This document shows, in pieces, positions 11,928 to 25,210 of a stretch of 64,000 nt of DNA. The notes under the pieces are model-generated. The model ran no database searches. It was not told the DNA's origin and was given only the letters and a program-made list of their open reading frames with translations. The stretch is from positions 3,596,001 to 3,660,000 of the forward strand of contig OZ176053.1 of NCBI GenBank assembly GCA_964247055.1, written 5' to 3'. Source of the DNA: Paragordius varius. Taxonomy: Eukaryota > Nematomorpha. Within the stretch, counting starts at the first letter, position 1. Every line of letters starts with the position of its first letter. The position numbers and the translations under genes are program-made.

Positions 11928-14900
11928 AATAAAGAAGGTCCTATATATGTTATAAAACTCAATAATACTATATCCTCACTGATACTTTAATGAATTTTCG
12001 TTTTTATGGTTTTTTGCCGTTATTTATTTTTCAGCTTGTACAGAATTATTGAATCAAAAATTTACCAATATTATTGACAAAAAATTGAGGTTTTCTAATT
12101 TTCTTTATTAGTATTTTAAAAATTTAACTTTTTGATTAGTGAAATTATTTATCAATAATTTTTTGTTTTTTAACATTAACGGTATAATAGATTTTATATT
12201 ATTTGATCATGACTTTTTATTAGCTTGTTTCATTCTTTATAGCCAACTATCATTAAAAATATAATTATCATAAAACAATATATCACAATGAAGATGAGTT
12301 AAAAGTATCAAAGTTTTAAATTATATTTTAACGTTTTTACGAAAAGAGTAATAAAGTTCTATAAAAGTTTACAGTTTAATGAGCTAAAATTTTATAATAG
12401 TTGTTAAAACGGTGAACTTATAGTATTTTGATTTTGCGCCACTGTATATTTAATGTATTTAAGATCGCCTTTTTTGTTAGTTTTAATAGGTTTTCTTTAA
12501 ACCTATAATAGGAATGAAAGCGTTTTAAATAAATTTTTTACTAAGAAAGATAGGATACAGACTGAATTTAATCTTATTTGATAAGATATTTTCAAAAAAA
12601 CAATTTTTATTATTCAATTCTCTCAATTTTCTTAATATTTTGAACTTCATGATTATCAGCCATGTTAAAATAAATGATGTAACTTAAGCCCGTACTCTTT
12701 AATAAAAGAAAAAGGAAACTGTGTTTTGCATCAAAATAAAGTATAATTATTTAGGTAATTAAAAAAATTATTGTGTTCTTACTTTAAAATCTAGCTAATC
12801 AAATCCTTTACATATAAAGATAAATTGTATTTTTATTAAATTGTATTTTATGTAATAACAAAATTTCTATCATATTTGTTTTACGCCCTTTTAGCCGTAT
12901 CATCAATACTATCAGTACAATAGCTTAAGAATATAATGAGTTATTTATTATAACAAAAAATTTAGATTATTAAATGCGTAAACACATTTGTTATCGTTTT
13001 AGGATATATTAAAGAATATTTTATAGCAATTTAATATTATATACTTAATTTAACAGTGAATAATTTATTATATCAATATGCTATAGGATATAATTAACAT
13101 ATTTTTTGATTGCTAAACATTACACTAGACAACAAATTTTAACTTTTTTTAACTGCTATTTTTGTAAATTTAAAATTTATTTCATTAAAGTATATAATTA
13201 ATATATCTGAAAAGAAAATTGGTCTAGCATGAAAGAATTTTTTTATATTAGAGTTTATCGATAATTTTTGGCCCCGATTTAACATTAAACTCGAAATTTC
13301 GAAAATTAAAAGTTTTAGATATGAAGCCATGTATTTTATATCATTCGAAAGAGCGCAAAAAACTGCATCTTTTAAATGGTAGTAAGTCATTTAAATCAAT
13401 CGGATGTAAAGGTTATTTGGATTTAAATGGTCGAAATTTTCAATCCTTAAATAAGTCAAGAATTTTCACAGACAAACTAATTTGAAAATCATATAAATTA
13501 TTTTAATATAATTATTAGGGTAATATTAGTATTTGATTTGAAAAAAAATGTTTGAAAAAGCTTTTGGTTTGCTTTTTTAATAAAAATTATCATTATCATA
13601 AATATTTTACCTAGTGGATACTGAAATGCATAGTTATAACTGTAAATTTATTACATAATGGCTATAAAAGATCAAAATTACCTTAAACTTTGTTTTTATC
13701 ATAAAATTTTGAAATTATCAGCCTCGTAAAGAAAATAAATTAATATTGATGAGATGGTAATTTTTAAAAAAACAAAAAACTTAAAAATGGCTGTTTTGAG
13801 TGACATAAAAGCAATAAAAAAATGTTTTAATCAAAAAAACTTTCTTGTGTTATCTTTTTTGGACATTCATCACCATCTAAAGAAAGTTTGAGCTATTTTC
13901 ATCCATTAGTTTTAAAAATATAATAATTTAAAAAAATGCTCTCGCTTCGCGCGTTTGTCGGTCTCTGTGTCCAATATTAACTGTCGATGTAATACATATT
14001 AGTATGCATTTTATAGATTTTTTAATACTCTTTCGAATGATATATTACAAATGGGCATTGCTTGTATATTTTCAAAGAAAAACATTTTTTAGTTAAATTT
14101 TGATAAAGAGGGCGCATAATCAAAAAAATCAAATTATACAAAATTCTTCCATCGGTTTATAATTTTTATTTCAGATTTAATGTTAGAATGATACTAAATA
14201 TCAGAAAATTTAAAAAACTCGAATGGCAGAAAAATTTGTTGTCCAGTGTTATATGAAACATTTAATTTAGTAAATTTGTTAAAAACATCAAACTATACAC
14301 TAGCCTATAACAATTTCTAATATTTATTCCAAAGTTCATTTTAATTTCTAAATTTAAATAGGAGGATATCATAAATAATATTTTATTTTTTTGAAATTTT
14401 TAAGTTATCAAAGTAGACATTGTTGATATTATAATTGTCTTTTGAAAATAATATTTGTCTGGTTTTATACGTCTTGTCTGTATTTCAACATTCTAAGATT
14501 AATGCTTTATGCGACTTACTATACCATTTACATTTTAAATTCACCCTTAAACAATTTAAATTTACCCTTGAACAATTGCAAATCACCCTAAAATAACTTG
14601 TGTTTTTTAAGTAAATTACCTATATTTCTTATATTTTTAAAAAATGAAATTTCGTTTGAAATTAATACAATAAATACTGAAAAAATAATAAACTATGCCA
14701 TAAGAGTATTAACTTTTTAATGATGAGTTATATTAGCCCGAAAACACTTAATATGGTGAATTTGAATCGTTCAAGGGTGAATTTGAATCTGTCATATAAT
14801 AACATCTTTTTTTTACATTTAATACAGAATACGATCCCAAGGCTCTGCCGCCCTTAATTTATGTGCAATAGCGTGCGGTCAAGGCGATGCAGGTTTTGAG

Positions 14901-15638
14901 TTTGGCATTCATATTTGGGATATCGCAGCCGGTGTTTTAATCGTTACAGAGGCTGGGGGTGTTATAACGGATCCTCAAGGTTTATCCATATCACAAAAAA
15001 TTATTATCTGGTTTTTTTAAATTTTAATACAAATGATTTTTTTTATTTTTGGAACACATTTGTTGTTGTATTGTACAATTTACGAAAAATATTATGAGCT
15101 CAAAACATATTAACCAAATATATATTAAGGATCGGAAAGGTAGTCGTTTCTGGTTCAGGGTTTGTTTTTATGGTTTAAATTTAGGTTTTATTTTATAAAT
15201 ATACCGTATAGCCAAAATTTTTAGAAATATAAACGGCATATGAAAAAATCAAAGAATATAGTGTGATTAAAGAGAAGACAATAACAAAAAAATTCTATTT
15301 TTAACTGTAGTTTGTTTTTTTGGTTGCAAACAATGATAATGGGTTGAGTTCAAGTTTTCCCCTGAAAGATGGCTTTTTTCTAATAATTTTATATGCATGG
15401 TAAAAAAACTTTTTTTCTATCAATTTGGTGTTAAATATGATTATAAATGATTACATAAAAAACTTTATTATTTAATAATTTAATTAGTTTTAATATGCTT
15501 TTATTCCTTAATTTTGTTAATTTATTTACAGGAGGAGAGATAAATTTATTGCATCGTAAATTCTTATCCGCTTCTACCAAAGATTTAGCCAAAGCTTTAT
15601 CATCTCAATTGAATAATATTGATTTTGAAAGTGATTAG
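11219..15638 (+). CDS. IMPA: Inositol monophosphatase (IMPase)
   Basis: Mg-dependent phosphatase releasing free myo-inositol from inositol monophosphates; cytosolic in known animals. Six exons: 11219-11424, 11448-11586, 11610-11718, 11742-11847, 14828-14979, 15532-15638 (819 nt, 272 residues, close to the usual 277). Start is the ATG in [11 protein letters not shown]. Motifs in order: [18 protein letters not shown] (metal-binding Glu), DPIDGTTNF (metal site), [12 protein letters not shown], and [15 protein letters not shown] (metal-binding Asp). Introns 1-3 are each exactly 23 nt (GT..AG) and fall in phases 2, 0 and 1; without their removal the conserved blocks lie in different frames. Intron 4 (2,980 nt) holds a large inverted-repeat element and a family B MITE. 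Intron 5 is 552 nt. Convergent with the FET gene, 447 bp between stop codons. The splice model is by eye, supported by homology and the intact frame. Confidence 0.95.
11894..11926. repeat. (TA)n microsatellite
   Basis: An uninterrupted run of alternating TA inside IMPase intron 4. Confidence 0.9.
13123..14248. mobile_element. Long inverted-repeat (foldback-like) element in IMPase intron 4
   Basis: The ends are CACTAGACAACAAATTTT at the left and its inverted partner AAAATTTGTTGTCCAGTG at the right, next to TA, as in Tc1/mariner-type elements. Further in, inverted matches continue (for example ATATCATTCGAAAGAG against CTCTTTCGAATGATAT). 1.1 kb, no coding frame with any sense. Confidence 0.65.
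14520..14797. repeat. Palindromic MITE, family B
   Basis: Starts TATACCATTTACATTTTAAA with CACCC-containing tandem units, ends with GGGTGAATTTGAATCTGTCA. It lies about 30 nt upstream of the acceptor of IMPase intron 4. Confidence 0.75.
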
Positions 15639-16085
15639 CCCATTTTTGCCCTACCTACCATTGTTAAAATCCTGTGATTCAAGCTTATCTATACAAAATT
15701 CTCATTAAATTACTAAATAATACTTTTTGTACTACGCGAAACAAATAAATGGGTTTAGAGACAGTTTTCAATCATATTTATTATAGGTGAGGTGTATGTG
15801 GGGGGTCATTTGTAAAATATCAATAATTATTGAAAGAGAGGGGAGATGTGTCGTAAAATATGTATGTATTTACAATATAATTATGATATGCATGGATTGA
15901 TAAAACAACAACAATAAACTATTACATTATAATGTTTGTTTCTAAAAAAATACTATAGTATATCTGTGGTATTACTTATCAATCAATCACATTTAGAACG
16001 CACACTAATTAATTAATGTAAAAAATGAGATAAATGCACATTCATAATATAGATATGATGCACACACAACACAACTAATTATGAA
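15639..16085. other. Shared 3' flank between convergent genes
   Basis: 447 bp between the IMPase and FET stop codons. It contains a GGTGAGGTGTATGTGGGGGG stretch (about 15787-15806) and AATAAA-like strings that could act as poly(A) signals on either strand. No gene. Confidence 0.5.
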
Positions 16086-19000
16086 TTAATAAGGTCTTCC
16101 GCCTCCAGCGTTGCGACCTCCACCGCGATTTCCACCTCCACCACCTCGGCCTCCTCGATTGTCTCGACTAAAATTATATTCATAGATATATATATCATTT
16201 ACAGTTCAAATTCACCCTTGAAGAATTCAAATTCACCTTCGAAAAGTTCAAATTCACCCTAAAACTAATATAACTTATTATTAATATGAAATATACCTAA
16301 ATGGCATAGTTTATTATTTTTTTAATTTAAAACATAATTTTATTTTTAAAAAAAATATAGGAATCTTAAAAAGCATATAATTTATTTGAGGGTGAATTTG
16401 AATTTTAAATGGTATATAGTAATTTAGTTTCCCTCTTTAAAATGAGTGTTTGTAGAGTAGATAAATAACGGCCAAACTATAGAAAAGAGTATACGGTAGT
16501 ATAAATAATGCCAGATAAGCATTAATTATTGACCAATATAGAGCGAATAATAACTATTAATCAATGATATTGCCCTTGGATTTATATGCTGTCTGGATAT
16601 AAATTAATGAAAAACTAACACGGTTATACACTTAATCATACTCTAATTGATAAAGGCTAATTATCATGCACTTATCTTTGTAAATAAGTCACAGATAAAT
16701 AATACATTTCTAATGCTTTATGAATGTTGTTGAGTCATTAACCATCATAAAAAATTAATAATTCATTTTTTAATTTTTTTCATGGCAAATAATTTTGACT
16801 GATATAAAAAAGAAACACAATTTCTCAAATAGTAATGATATCCGTTCAAATTAACATTATGAGGTATGTTGTCGTAATTTAATAAATTGATGCATACTTA
16901 AATCCTCCACGACCGCCTCGATCACCGCCCCCAAAACTATTACGGCCTCGATTTCCTCCACCACCAGCGTTACCAGCAAAAGATGAATCTATTTTAATGG
17001 AATAAATACCACAAATTAATTAAACTTTTAGGGAAATCATAATTCATTTTGTTGGCAAATTTAAAAAAAAAATACCACAAGAGTTTTCGTCCCCTTCACG
17101 TGGTTTTTTACAGCGGTTGCATTCAGTGCGCCATGAAAAGTTTTTGTTGTTGCAATCACTAAATAAGGATAAAATATATGAGAATTTTTGTATTCAGCAA
17201 TATAGAAATTTTATTAAAGTATAGAATCTATCCAATATTTACAGTTGAAAAAGTATAGATAGTTTTTCATTAATTATTGCCAAATAGCATATATATAGCA
17301 AAGGACAGTATATTGGGGGGTTATTTTTTTCGATTATTAGTTAATAATAATTTTCTTCGCTGTATGTGCTATCTGGCAATATAGAAAAACTGGTAATATT
17401 TACTCAACAATTAAAAGGGTTTTATTCTAAGTTAAAGACAATGTATCAAATAACATAACTGTCAAAAAATAAAAAACCGTCATCAAAAAGAAATAAGTTT
17501 TTAATCATTATTAAGAAAAGACATAACTATAGCCCAATTTTTACTAAAAACAAGCATTTATTAATCAAAGAATAGGCGAATTCAGCATAATTAAATTTAT
17601 TTATCAGTATATTTTAGTTCGCTATGTCTAAACTTTATTAAACATGCAAAAAAACTAATGTAGTCTAATCATTTTGTAGAGTCCCCTCTCTACGGCACAA
17701 AATAGGTTAGACTGAAAGTATATAGATGAAATACAGTATGCATATTTATGTTGGTTATTGACATTATTATAGGTCAATGGGAAATACAGAATCTCGTTAA
17801 TAATAAGGTAAACAAGTTTAAGGTTGTATAGGGTAGAAAAAAATTGTTTTTAATTTCAACCGTTTGTTCTCTATTACCATGCCAATAGATTGACATAAAT
17901 TTGCAAATAGAGTAATTTAATAAAAAAATTTAAGCTATCTTACGGATCTTTGCAAATCCAGTCGCCTTCACGGGAACCAGCACCGCCCCCTCCTCGGCCC
18001 CCACCTCGACCGCCACCGCCATCTGTGTACGAACCGCCACGACTATCAGCCGAGAAGCGATTGTCTCTTCGGTCTTTCCCTCCTCCTCCACCTCCACCAC
18101 GTGAATTAAAGTTTCCTCCTCCACGGCCACCACGATAACCGCCACCACCACCAAATTCTATCAAATAGGATATAATTATTATTTGAAGTAAAATTGATTA
18201 ACAAACATATTTAGTGAGGAGCAGACGGTATTAATGAAACGGATACAGAAAAACTTTTGTAGTAAAATAAATGTATATGCCATTTTCATTCAATAACTAT
18301 GTTTATTCCGAAGAATGACAAAAAATTCTAGGGCATATATCAGAGAACACATCCATTATATTCTTAAAAAATTGTTTTATGGTGTTTCACTTTTCAGATT
18401 ATTGCATATATTAAAAACATTTAATTTGGTCTTAAAAATAAATCAAAAGCTGTTTTAAGTATGTTTATATCAGGCAATATTTAAATAGAAAGAAAATACA
18501 ATATAATATTGGATCTCGATATTAATCATAAAATATATGAAAATAATTTACAGTATGCATTTTAATAGTTGCTTATTTCACACTATCGTTGGGGAATTTT
18601 AACACAGTAGTGTATGGAAAAAACAACAAAATATTGAATTAAAATTTTTTTCCTTTGTTATATTTTTACTTTATTCAATATTTTGTTGTTGTTTTTTTCA
18701 TAAACTACCGTGTTGCAAATTGCCCAACTATAGTGTGAAATAAGCAACCATTAAAATGCAGAGTGTATATGAGCAAACATAATTTTATCTCGCACCTCAT
18801 ATCATTAAATTACCCAAAGAATATTATATGATTAGGAAAGTATTAATATTCTTACTATTGAATCCATTATCGTTCCCACCATTAGGTCCCCAAGAATTAG
18901 GACCTGCACCCATAGGTGGTCCTGAGGGCGGAAAAGCGCCTGGGTTGTTAAAATTATTTGGAAACGCGTTTGGCCCTAAAAACAGACAAAATTTATTATT

Positions 19001-22000
19001 ATAATCAAAATGTTTTACAGCCTATTTTAAATTTAAAAAAAAATCTTTCTTCTTGCAAAATAAAAAAATATATATGTTTCAATAAATAAAAACAAAATGA
19101 AAAATTTTAAACAATGAGCGGTAAAACAAACTGTTAAGAGACAATTATTAAAGTAAATATATAAAATTTAGTATGGATTTAATTTGGCAAATGAAAAATA
19201 TTATATACCATTTACAATTCATATGCACCCTTTAACGATTTAAATTCATCCTAAAAATAAATAATGTGTATTCTATAACTCATCATTAAAATATATTTTT
19301 GAAGCTTAGTTCATTATTTTTTCAGTATTATATTAATTTTGATCGAAACTTTATTTTTTTTCAAATATAAAAAATTATATGTATAATTTTTAATCTTAAA
19401 AAACACATTTATTTCAAAGGTGAATTTAAATTGTTCAGGGGTGAATTAGAAGTTTAAATGGTATGTATTTGAATTGTTTAAGGGTGAATTTAAATTGTTT
19501 AGGGGTGAATTTAAACTGTAAATAGTATATACGAATTTCGAACGAAATGTGCATTTTTTTATATAATATAATTAATTAATCCTAAAAAACACAATTTGTT
19601 TTAGGGTGAATTTGAATTGTTCAAAGGTAAATTTGAACTGTAACTAGTATATATTTGTTTGTACTACCTTGACCAACACCCCCAAAACCACCAGGCATAG
19701 GTGCTTGAAAGGCAGCAGGAGCAGCAGCAGCATTAGGTGGTGGCATAGATTGCATGGGATTATTCATCGCACCACCCGGTTGTTGAGGGAAAGGATTAAA
19801 ATTGCCAGGTGGTCGATTTTGGTGTTGTTGCTGAGATGGATAAGCATTTATGGATCCTCGTTCATCTTTCCGTGTCGCAGCTTCAACTTTAATCATACTA
19901 TCCATAAACATTTTGCCTGTTGTGTAAAGTTGATACAAGAAAAAATAAATGTCAGGAAGTTAATAATAAAAGTATTATTATTGCTTATATTTTAATAAAA
20001 AATGGTAATATATAGATTTAATGTTTGTTGGGCATTATGCTTTATGTATCAAGTTTATATGAGTCGTTTACAGCGTTATTATAACTCCATTATGTGGCAG
20101 AAAGCAAAAAAAGGCAAAATTTACATGAAATAATCATAGTAAGATTGTGTTTTTGTTACATTCAAATTACAAAAATATATATGTTTTACGAAGCAAAAAA
20201 ATGATAATTTTAACCATTGAACCAGGATATAGCAGCTTGAACCGTTTCAGGATCATCAAAAGTAACGGTGGCTTCTCCCTTACTTCGACCAGTATTCTTA
20301 TCCGTATAAATGTAAACTTTTGGTTTACGCAATTTTTTATCAATCTACATGCCAGGTTATTCAAAAAATATTAACTTTTATCACTCCGATAGAACCAAAA
20401 CGATCAATTAAATCTTTTTCAGTCACGCGTTCAGACAAATTTGAAACAAATATTGTGTCTATAAAGGTAAATATAACAATTACCATTTTGGTTGGCTTGT
20501 TGAAACTGCATGTTTGGACGATTCATTCCCATTCCTATTAAAAAATATTCATATAAATTTAACTCAATATTAAAAGATCATATATTCTTTAAAACCTATG
20601 AAATATAATATAAAGTGTTACTTTAAGAATTTAACAAGATAATAACCGGTTCGATTGTAAAAAACGTGATTTTCAAGAAAAATACTATTTTGTAAATATA
20701 TTAATTTTATTCTTCACGCGCCTATAGATGTTTGTATTAAGTAAATACATCATAGATTTGTCATATACTATTTTGTGAATATTAAACCAAATATTGCCAT
20801 ACCAATACTCATAAATATATAACAACTAAAAAATGTAATTTGAACATAAAATGGCCGAATCCCAACAGCCCTCTAGCACCAAGGAAAATAGTAACCTCAA
20901 ATACTGGATATAAAGTTAATCTCTCATGTTTTAATCAATTATTGGAAATAAAACCCATTTTTGTAGTATAAATCCCAAACGAATCATTTAACCGACCATT
21001 TTAATGCTATTAAATAGTATAAAGAGGATGCAACAACCTCATTCATTACATATATATGGAAAATAGATAACACAAGTGATAGTGATAAAGGTTAACTACG
21101 AACTTTATATCATAACAAGATTTTAATATATACACTGTGTGCAAAAAAATTTGTAACAAAAAATTTTTTTTTCATGAGATAGCTTATGACCAGCGTATTT
21201 ATTTGCCGTAAAAATTTTCTTTGTTGCTAGTTTTTGAAATATTGAGAAAAAATCGAAATCGGACAAAAAGTGAAAATTAAGGATAATTTAAAAATAATGA
21301 TAATGAAATATTATCGTTTATTATCATTTTAGGAGATATTTTCAATATTAGCATAAAATAGAGTTAGGGTTTCTATAAAATTGGTCAAAAGATGGCGTTT
21401 TTTTATCACACTTAAAAGACAAAAAAAAATTAATGAAACTATATAAAATAATTTTTTTAAATTATTTTTTACCTAAACTCACTATTAAAATCTTAACAAT
21501 TATATTTTATTCAGGAAAATAAACTTATATATCAAACTAAAACCAAAAATATTGTTTTTTATTTTTTTGTCATCTGGTTTATGAGTGTATAAAAAATTTA
21601 TACTGTTTTATTTTGGATTCTTACATGAGTAGAATTATTAAGTATATAATTTATGCAAAATATGGTAGTGGAATATCAACCAACAATCCTTTCAAATTCC
21701 TGTAACGAGTCTGTTTAACAAACTAATATTTGTATTGGGATTTGTACGGATTGTTGGTTGATATTCCACCAACTTTTGAGCTGAAATTTTATAGAAACTC
21801 TAACTATATGATTTTACGCTATTTATATATTGGACTCCTAAAATGATAATAAACCATAATATTTCAAATTTTATCATTATTTTTTTTAATTATCCTTTAT
21901 TTTCACTTTTTGCTCAATTTCAATTTTCTCTCAATATTTCAAAAACTAGGTTGTCAACAAATAAAAAATTTTGCGGCAAATGGGCACGTGCAAATTAATC

Positions 22001-23824
22001 CCACCAATATAGTATTTCGCGTATTGTGAGAGAATTTATTCTTACAACTACGCAAATGTTTTATGTTGCAAATATAAATAAAATGCAACTTCTACACAAT
22101 AAACACAATACTGGAGATTACACCCCAAATAACCGTTTCACTTCAATATATTGATGATTATATAGCAGAGTTTACATCATATATATTACAAATTAAATGA
22201 TGATGAAGATAAAAATTTTGTTTGCCAATATTTAACCGTTTGGTTATTTTTTTAATGGTGACACACCATTAAACTATTAGTGTTATATATCATGTTTTGT
22301 ATCGCTTATAGGATAAAATATAACTCCGATATCTAATATAAAAAAACATTTTTTTTGTTAACCGGTGATTGTTGTATATATTTAATAATAAATTCATATT
22401 TACAAAATATATAAGTATATTATTTAGGCATGAAGCAACTATAATTTTACATTAAATAAGTACCTCCACCGAACCCAGATCTGTTATCAATTGGTGGGGC
22501 TGAGTTTGCGCTTTTGAAAGATATGATATGATAGATATTACATTACCGCATATAATTTAACGTTACACAATAAGGTTTTTAACACACACACCCCCCTTGA
22601 TTTTGTTTAGTATAGTAACATACACCCTTCAATAAAACTGAATATGTATGTAGTTATGGAACATAATAATCTTATATAAGATGAAGTTAATAAACACATA
22701 ATAAAATAATTATTACCATGATTTTCATTAATGCTTCTTTTGTAGGTAAATTGTCAATAATGACAATATTTGGATACAATGACAAATAATTTTACCCTAT
22801 CAAGCAGGCCAATACTATAAACAAGTCATGATCAGTAAAAACTACATTTACTAACACATTTTTAACATCGTGGCTTATTCTTAGAGCGATAATTATTGCT
22901 AATAATGTTGTTATCACATGTAGCTGCAACCTTTTGTTCAGCTTATAAATATTTTTTTCCGAGTATCATTGTTAATTTTGAGTGTATTTAGTTTAACGAC
23001 CGTAGCGTAAAATAGGGTTTTTTAACAAATAACTATATTATATATATCGTTAGGTGATTAATTATTCCAAAACCTTCATGTAAATCGTTTTTAAAATTTG
23101 ATTAAGTTTTCATTTTTAAAAACAATTATAAATTGGAGAGTTTATTATCCAAAAGTTAAGTATTGTTTTGGTTACCACTCAGATTTAAACAAACAACTGA
23201 TTTTATAAATAAATAATTTTAGCGAAAATCCAAAAAAATGCTACCAGATTAAAATTTTTAAATTTAGGTCAGTATATTAGTTTTTATTATTGAATAAATG
23301 ACTTTATAAAACAATGAAAAAATTATAAAGTGTTAAGAATTAGGTAAAACTCAATATTGTTAATTTTTAGCAAAAAATAGTTTACTATTTTCGTACCACT
23401 TACACAAACTAAAAACAGTACTGATCATGACTCAATTGTCAATCAAATCATAGTTAGAGCCTAGAATTACTAGTAGGTACAAGTTTCGCTAAACTAAAAA
23501 GCTATATAACGCTGACAAATGTTTTTTAACAAAAATTGTGAAATATTAAAAATACACTGCGCCTTAATTGGCTTACAACCATAAATCATACTTAATGATA
23601 GCGTTAGATAAATAAAATTAAAAAATACTTCATAGGCATCGCAGGCGGTCCACCCATAAGATTCACTAAAATTACAAAAAAAACTAACTTGTTGGATTCA
23701 TTTGAAACTGATTAGCCATGTTTTGCATATTATTATAATCAAAGGGTGGGTACTGAGGTGCTGAAAATTGCTGTGGAGGCATCATACCCGGTGCCATTTG
23801 AGAATACATTGAAAAGTCGGCCAT
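16086..23824 (-). CDS. FUS: FET-family RNA-binding protein (FUS/EWS/TAF15/cabeza type)
   Basis: Nuclear RNA/DNA-binding protein acting in transcription and splicing in known animals. Twelve exons (minus, 5' to 3'): 23824-23689, 23665-23629, 22510-22464, 20534-20484, 20458-20376, 20344-20215, 19916-19668, 18975-18856, 18157-17944, 17158-17076, 16988-16898, 16167-16086; 1,323 nt, 440 residues. Order: Met/Gln/Pro-rich N-terminus (1-90, shorter than the vertebrate prion-like region); RRM (about 91-178: [37 protein letters not shown]); Pro/Asn/Ala linker; RGG block; RanBP2-type finger (about 350-383, C-x4-C-x10-C-x2-C in [20 protein letters not shown]); second RGG block ending in GGGRPY, matching the C-terminal PY of the FUS nuclear-import signal read by transportin. 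Introns 1, 4 and 5 are 23, 25 and 31 nt; the rest are 87 to 1,929 nt, several with MITEs. Which vertebrate paralogue it matches cannot be decided. Confidence 0.95.
16185..16429. repeat. Palindromic MITE, family B
   Basis: Starts ATATCATTTACAGTTCAAAT with three CACC(C/T) units and ends GAGGGTGAATTTGAATTTTA then AATGGTATATAG. It sits inside the last FET intron, about 18 bp from the acceptor of the final exon. Confidence 0.8.
17242..17392. repeat. TA-flanked palindromic MITE (mariner-like), diverged copy
   Basis: Inverted arms ATTATTGCCAAATAGCATAT and its complement GTGCTATCTGGCAATAT, with CAGT-type ends next to TA. A better-preserved relative lies in the GPCR intron at 35275-35468. Located in the FET intron between the RGG1 and zinc-finger exons. 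Confidence 0.65.
18551..18765. repeat. TA-flanked palindromic MITE (mariner-like)
   Basis: TA then CAGTATGCATTTTAAT at the left; ATTAAAATGCAGAGTG then TA at the right. The arms are nearly full-length inverted copies (TTGCTTATTTCACACTAT against ATAGTGTGAAATAAGCAA; a shared AATATTTTGTTGTTG core). 215 bp, in a FET intron. Confidence 0.8.
19201..19653. repeat. Compound family B palindromic MITE
   Basis: Left end ATATACCATTTACAATTCAT. It contains at least three successive blocks of GGGTGAATTTAAATTGTT-type units separated by ATGGTAT or TAGTATATA end motifs, as if two or three copies were fused or nested. Its right end is about 15 bp from the donor of the FET intron that starts at 19667. Confidence 0.7.
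21137..21985. mobile_element. Long inverted-repeat element (Tc1/mariner-like end) in FET intron 3
   Basis: Begins TA-CACTGTGTGCAAAAAAATTT. The arms from about 21213-21400 and 21760-21975 are inverted copies (TAGTTTTTGAAATATTGAG, TTATCATTTTAGGAG, and GTTTCTATAAAAT on each side). A second, inner palindrome sits at about 21668-21771 (GGAATATCAACCAACAATCC and its complement). No coding frame; an old non-autonomous element with a nested insertion is the simplest reading. Confidence 0.6.
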
Positions 23825-24747
23825 TTTACAAATCAAACGTAGTATAAAATAACGTATGATAAATGCCGAAATAATATTTATATTATAAAAAAGATAAATG
23901 CATTATTATACTATAAAAAAAACTTCGCATTTCTTAGCGCCTAATATAATATTTTTATAACATGCAATGGTTGAAAAATTTGCAAGGTTTCTAAAATTAT
24001 TTTTGTAGAATAGTATTCAATTAGTTATTTTAAAAATATTAAGATACCTCGAAGTTACACGGATTTTCTTTGCAAAAATTTAATTTTATGGATTTCTAGA
24101 TCGGGGTTATATAACGTTAATGTCTCTAAAGGTATACGCTTCCATAAGCGTTACTTTATGTTTATAAAAAAATTAAAAAATAAGTATAGACACTTCGTAA
24201 TCTTTTCATTTTTTAGGTCCGTGATGAAATATTGTGTAGTTAACCATAGACAATATTGTAAATACACTCTCTTTTGAAGGCTTTGCTTAAAATTTAGTTA
24301 TCAAACATTAAATTAGATAAATAACTTTATATTTTTTAAATTTTGTATATTTCAGAGTCTAAAATTTCTCAAATACAAAGGTTTTGCTGGTTAAACGCAA
24401 TTTGAAAGTTTATTAGAGTTTATTGTATTGTTTAACTATTATTTATATTTTGTCTTATTAGTGATTTAAAAAGTTAAACCTCTATTACCTTTCGGGGTAG
24501 ATTTTCCCAGATCCATTTAAAATTGGAATACCATAACGTTTGTGAGGTATGAAGCCGAATATAAAAACAAGTTTTCTTTATTTCAGGAACATTAAACAAA
24601 AAAAATTTTTTTATTGTAAAATTGTAAAAAAACCTGATCTCAAACTTTTTTCCGCCATTTTATACATTTTTTTAAATCGCTAATGCAACTAGTTCATTAC
24701 CTTTTCACTAATTTGTCCTATTTTACATATTGGGATAGTTTTATATC
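23825..24747. other. FET 5' flank, no further gene seen
   Basis: AT-rich DNA upstream of the FET start codon. No clear core promoter element is recognised by eye. Confidence 0.4.
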
Positions 24748-24890
24748 AGAGCTTGGAACCAGAAACGGAACCGTATGAAACCGGAACCCGGCCCCTTGGA
24801 TTTTAACGAGAACCGGTTCCATTGAAATGGAACCAACCTGGTTCCGGTTCCAAACGTTCAGGAACCAGCCCGATTCCGGTTCCACCTCCT
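24748..24890. repeat. GGAACC/GGTTCC-rich palindromic block
   Basis: About 140 bp in which GGAACC, GGTTCC or one-mismatch forms occur roughly ten times on alternating strands, starting at CAGAGCTTGGAACC. Base composition is far more GC-rich than the flanks. The CAGAGCTT start resembles a hAT terminus, but I cannot find a matching opposite end. Confidence 0.6.
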
Positions 24891-25210
24891 TAATTACTGG
24901 TTTCCATATGATTTAATTAGAAAAATTTTATTTTAAAATTTAAAGATTGTACCACTATTTACATACTTCAAACTTTAAGCCTAAAACTAAACCCCTATTA
25001 TTATATTAGCGATATTCTCTGAATTTTGGGCGATTCGGCTGTTCTAAAAAAACTTATAGTCTTCTCTCAAGTTTTTTAAATACATATGTTCCTATAAATA
25101 GGTCTCCGTAGAAAGGAGTTTTTTCACCCTTAATTTTGTTTTCAAGCCTGAGAAGCTGTTTGACCAGCGAATTGTTTGGTTCAATAATTAAAGTTAAATA
25201 CACTCATTAT

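Noticed and set aside
17930-18164. Overlapping glycine-rich, valine-rich and proline-rich frames
   Set aside because: Only the Gly/Arg frame on the minus strand belongs to the FET exon; the others are shadows of the GC-rich RGG codons.
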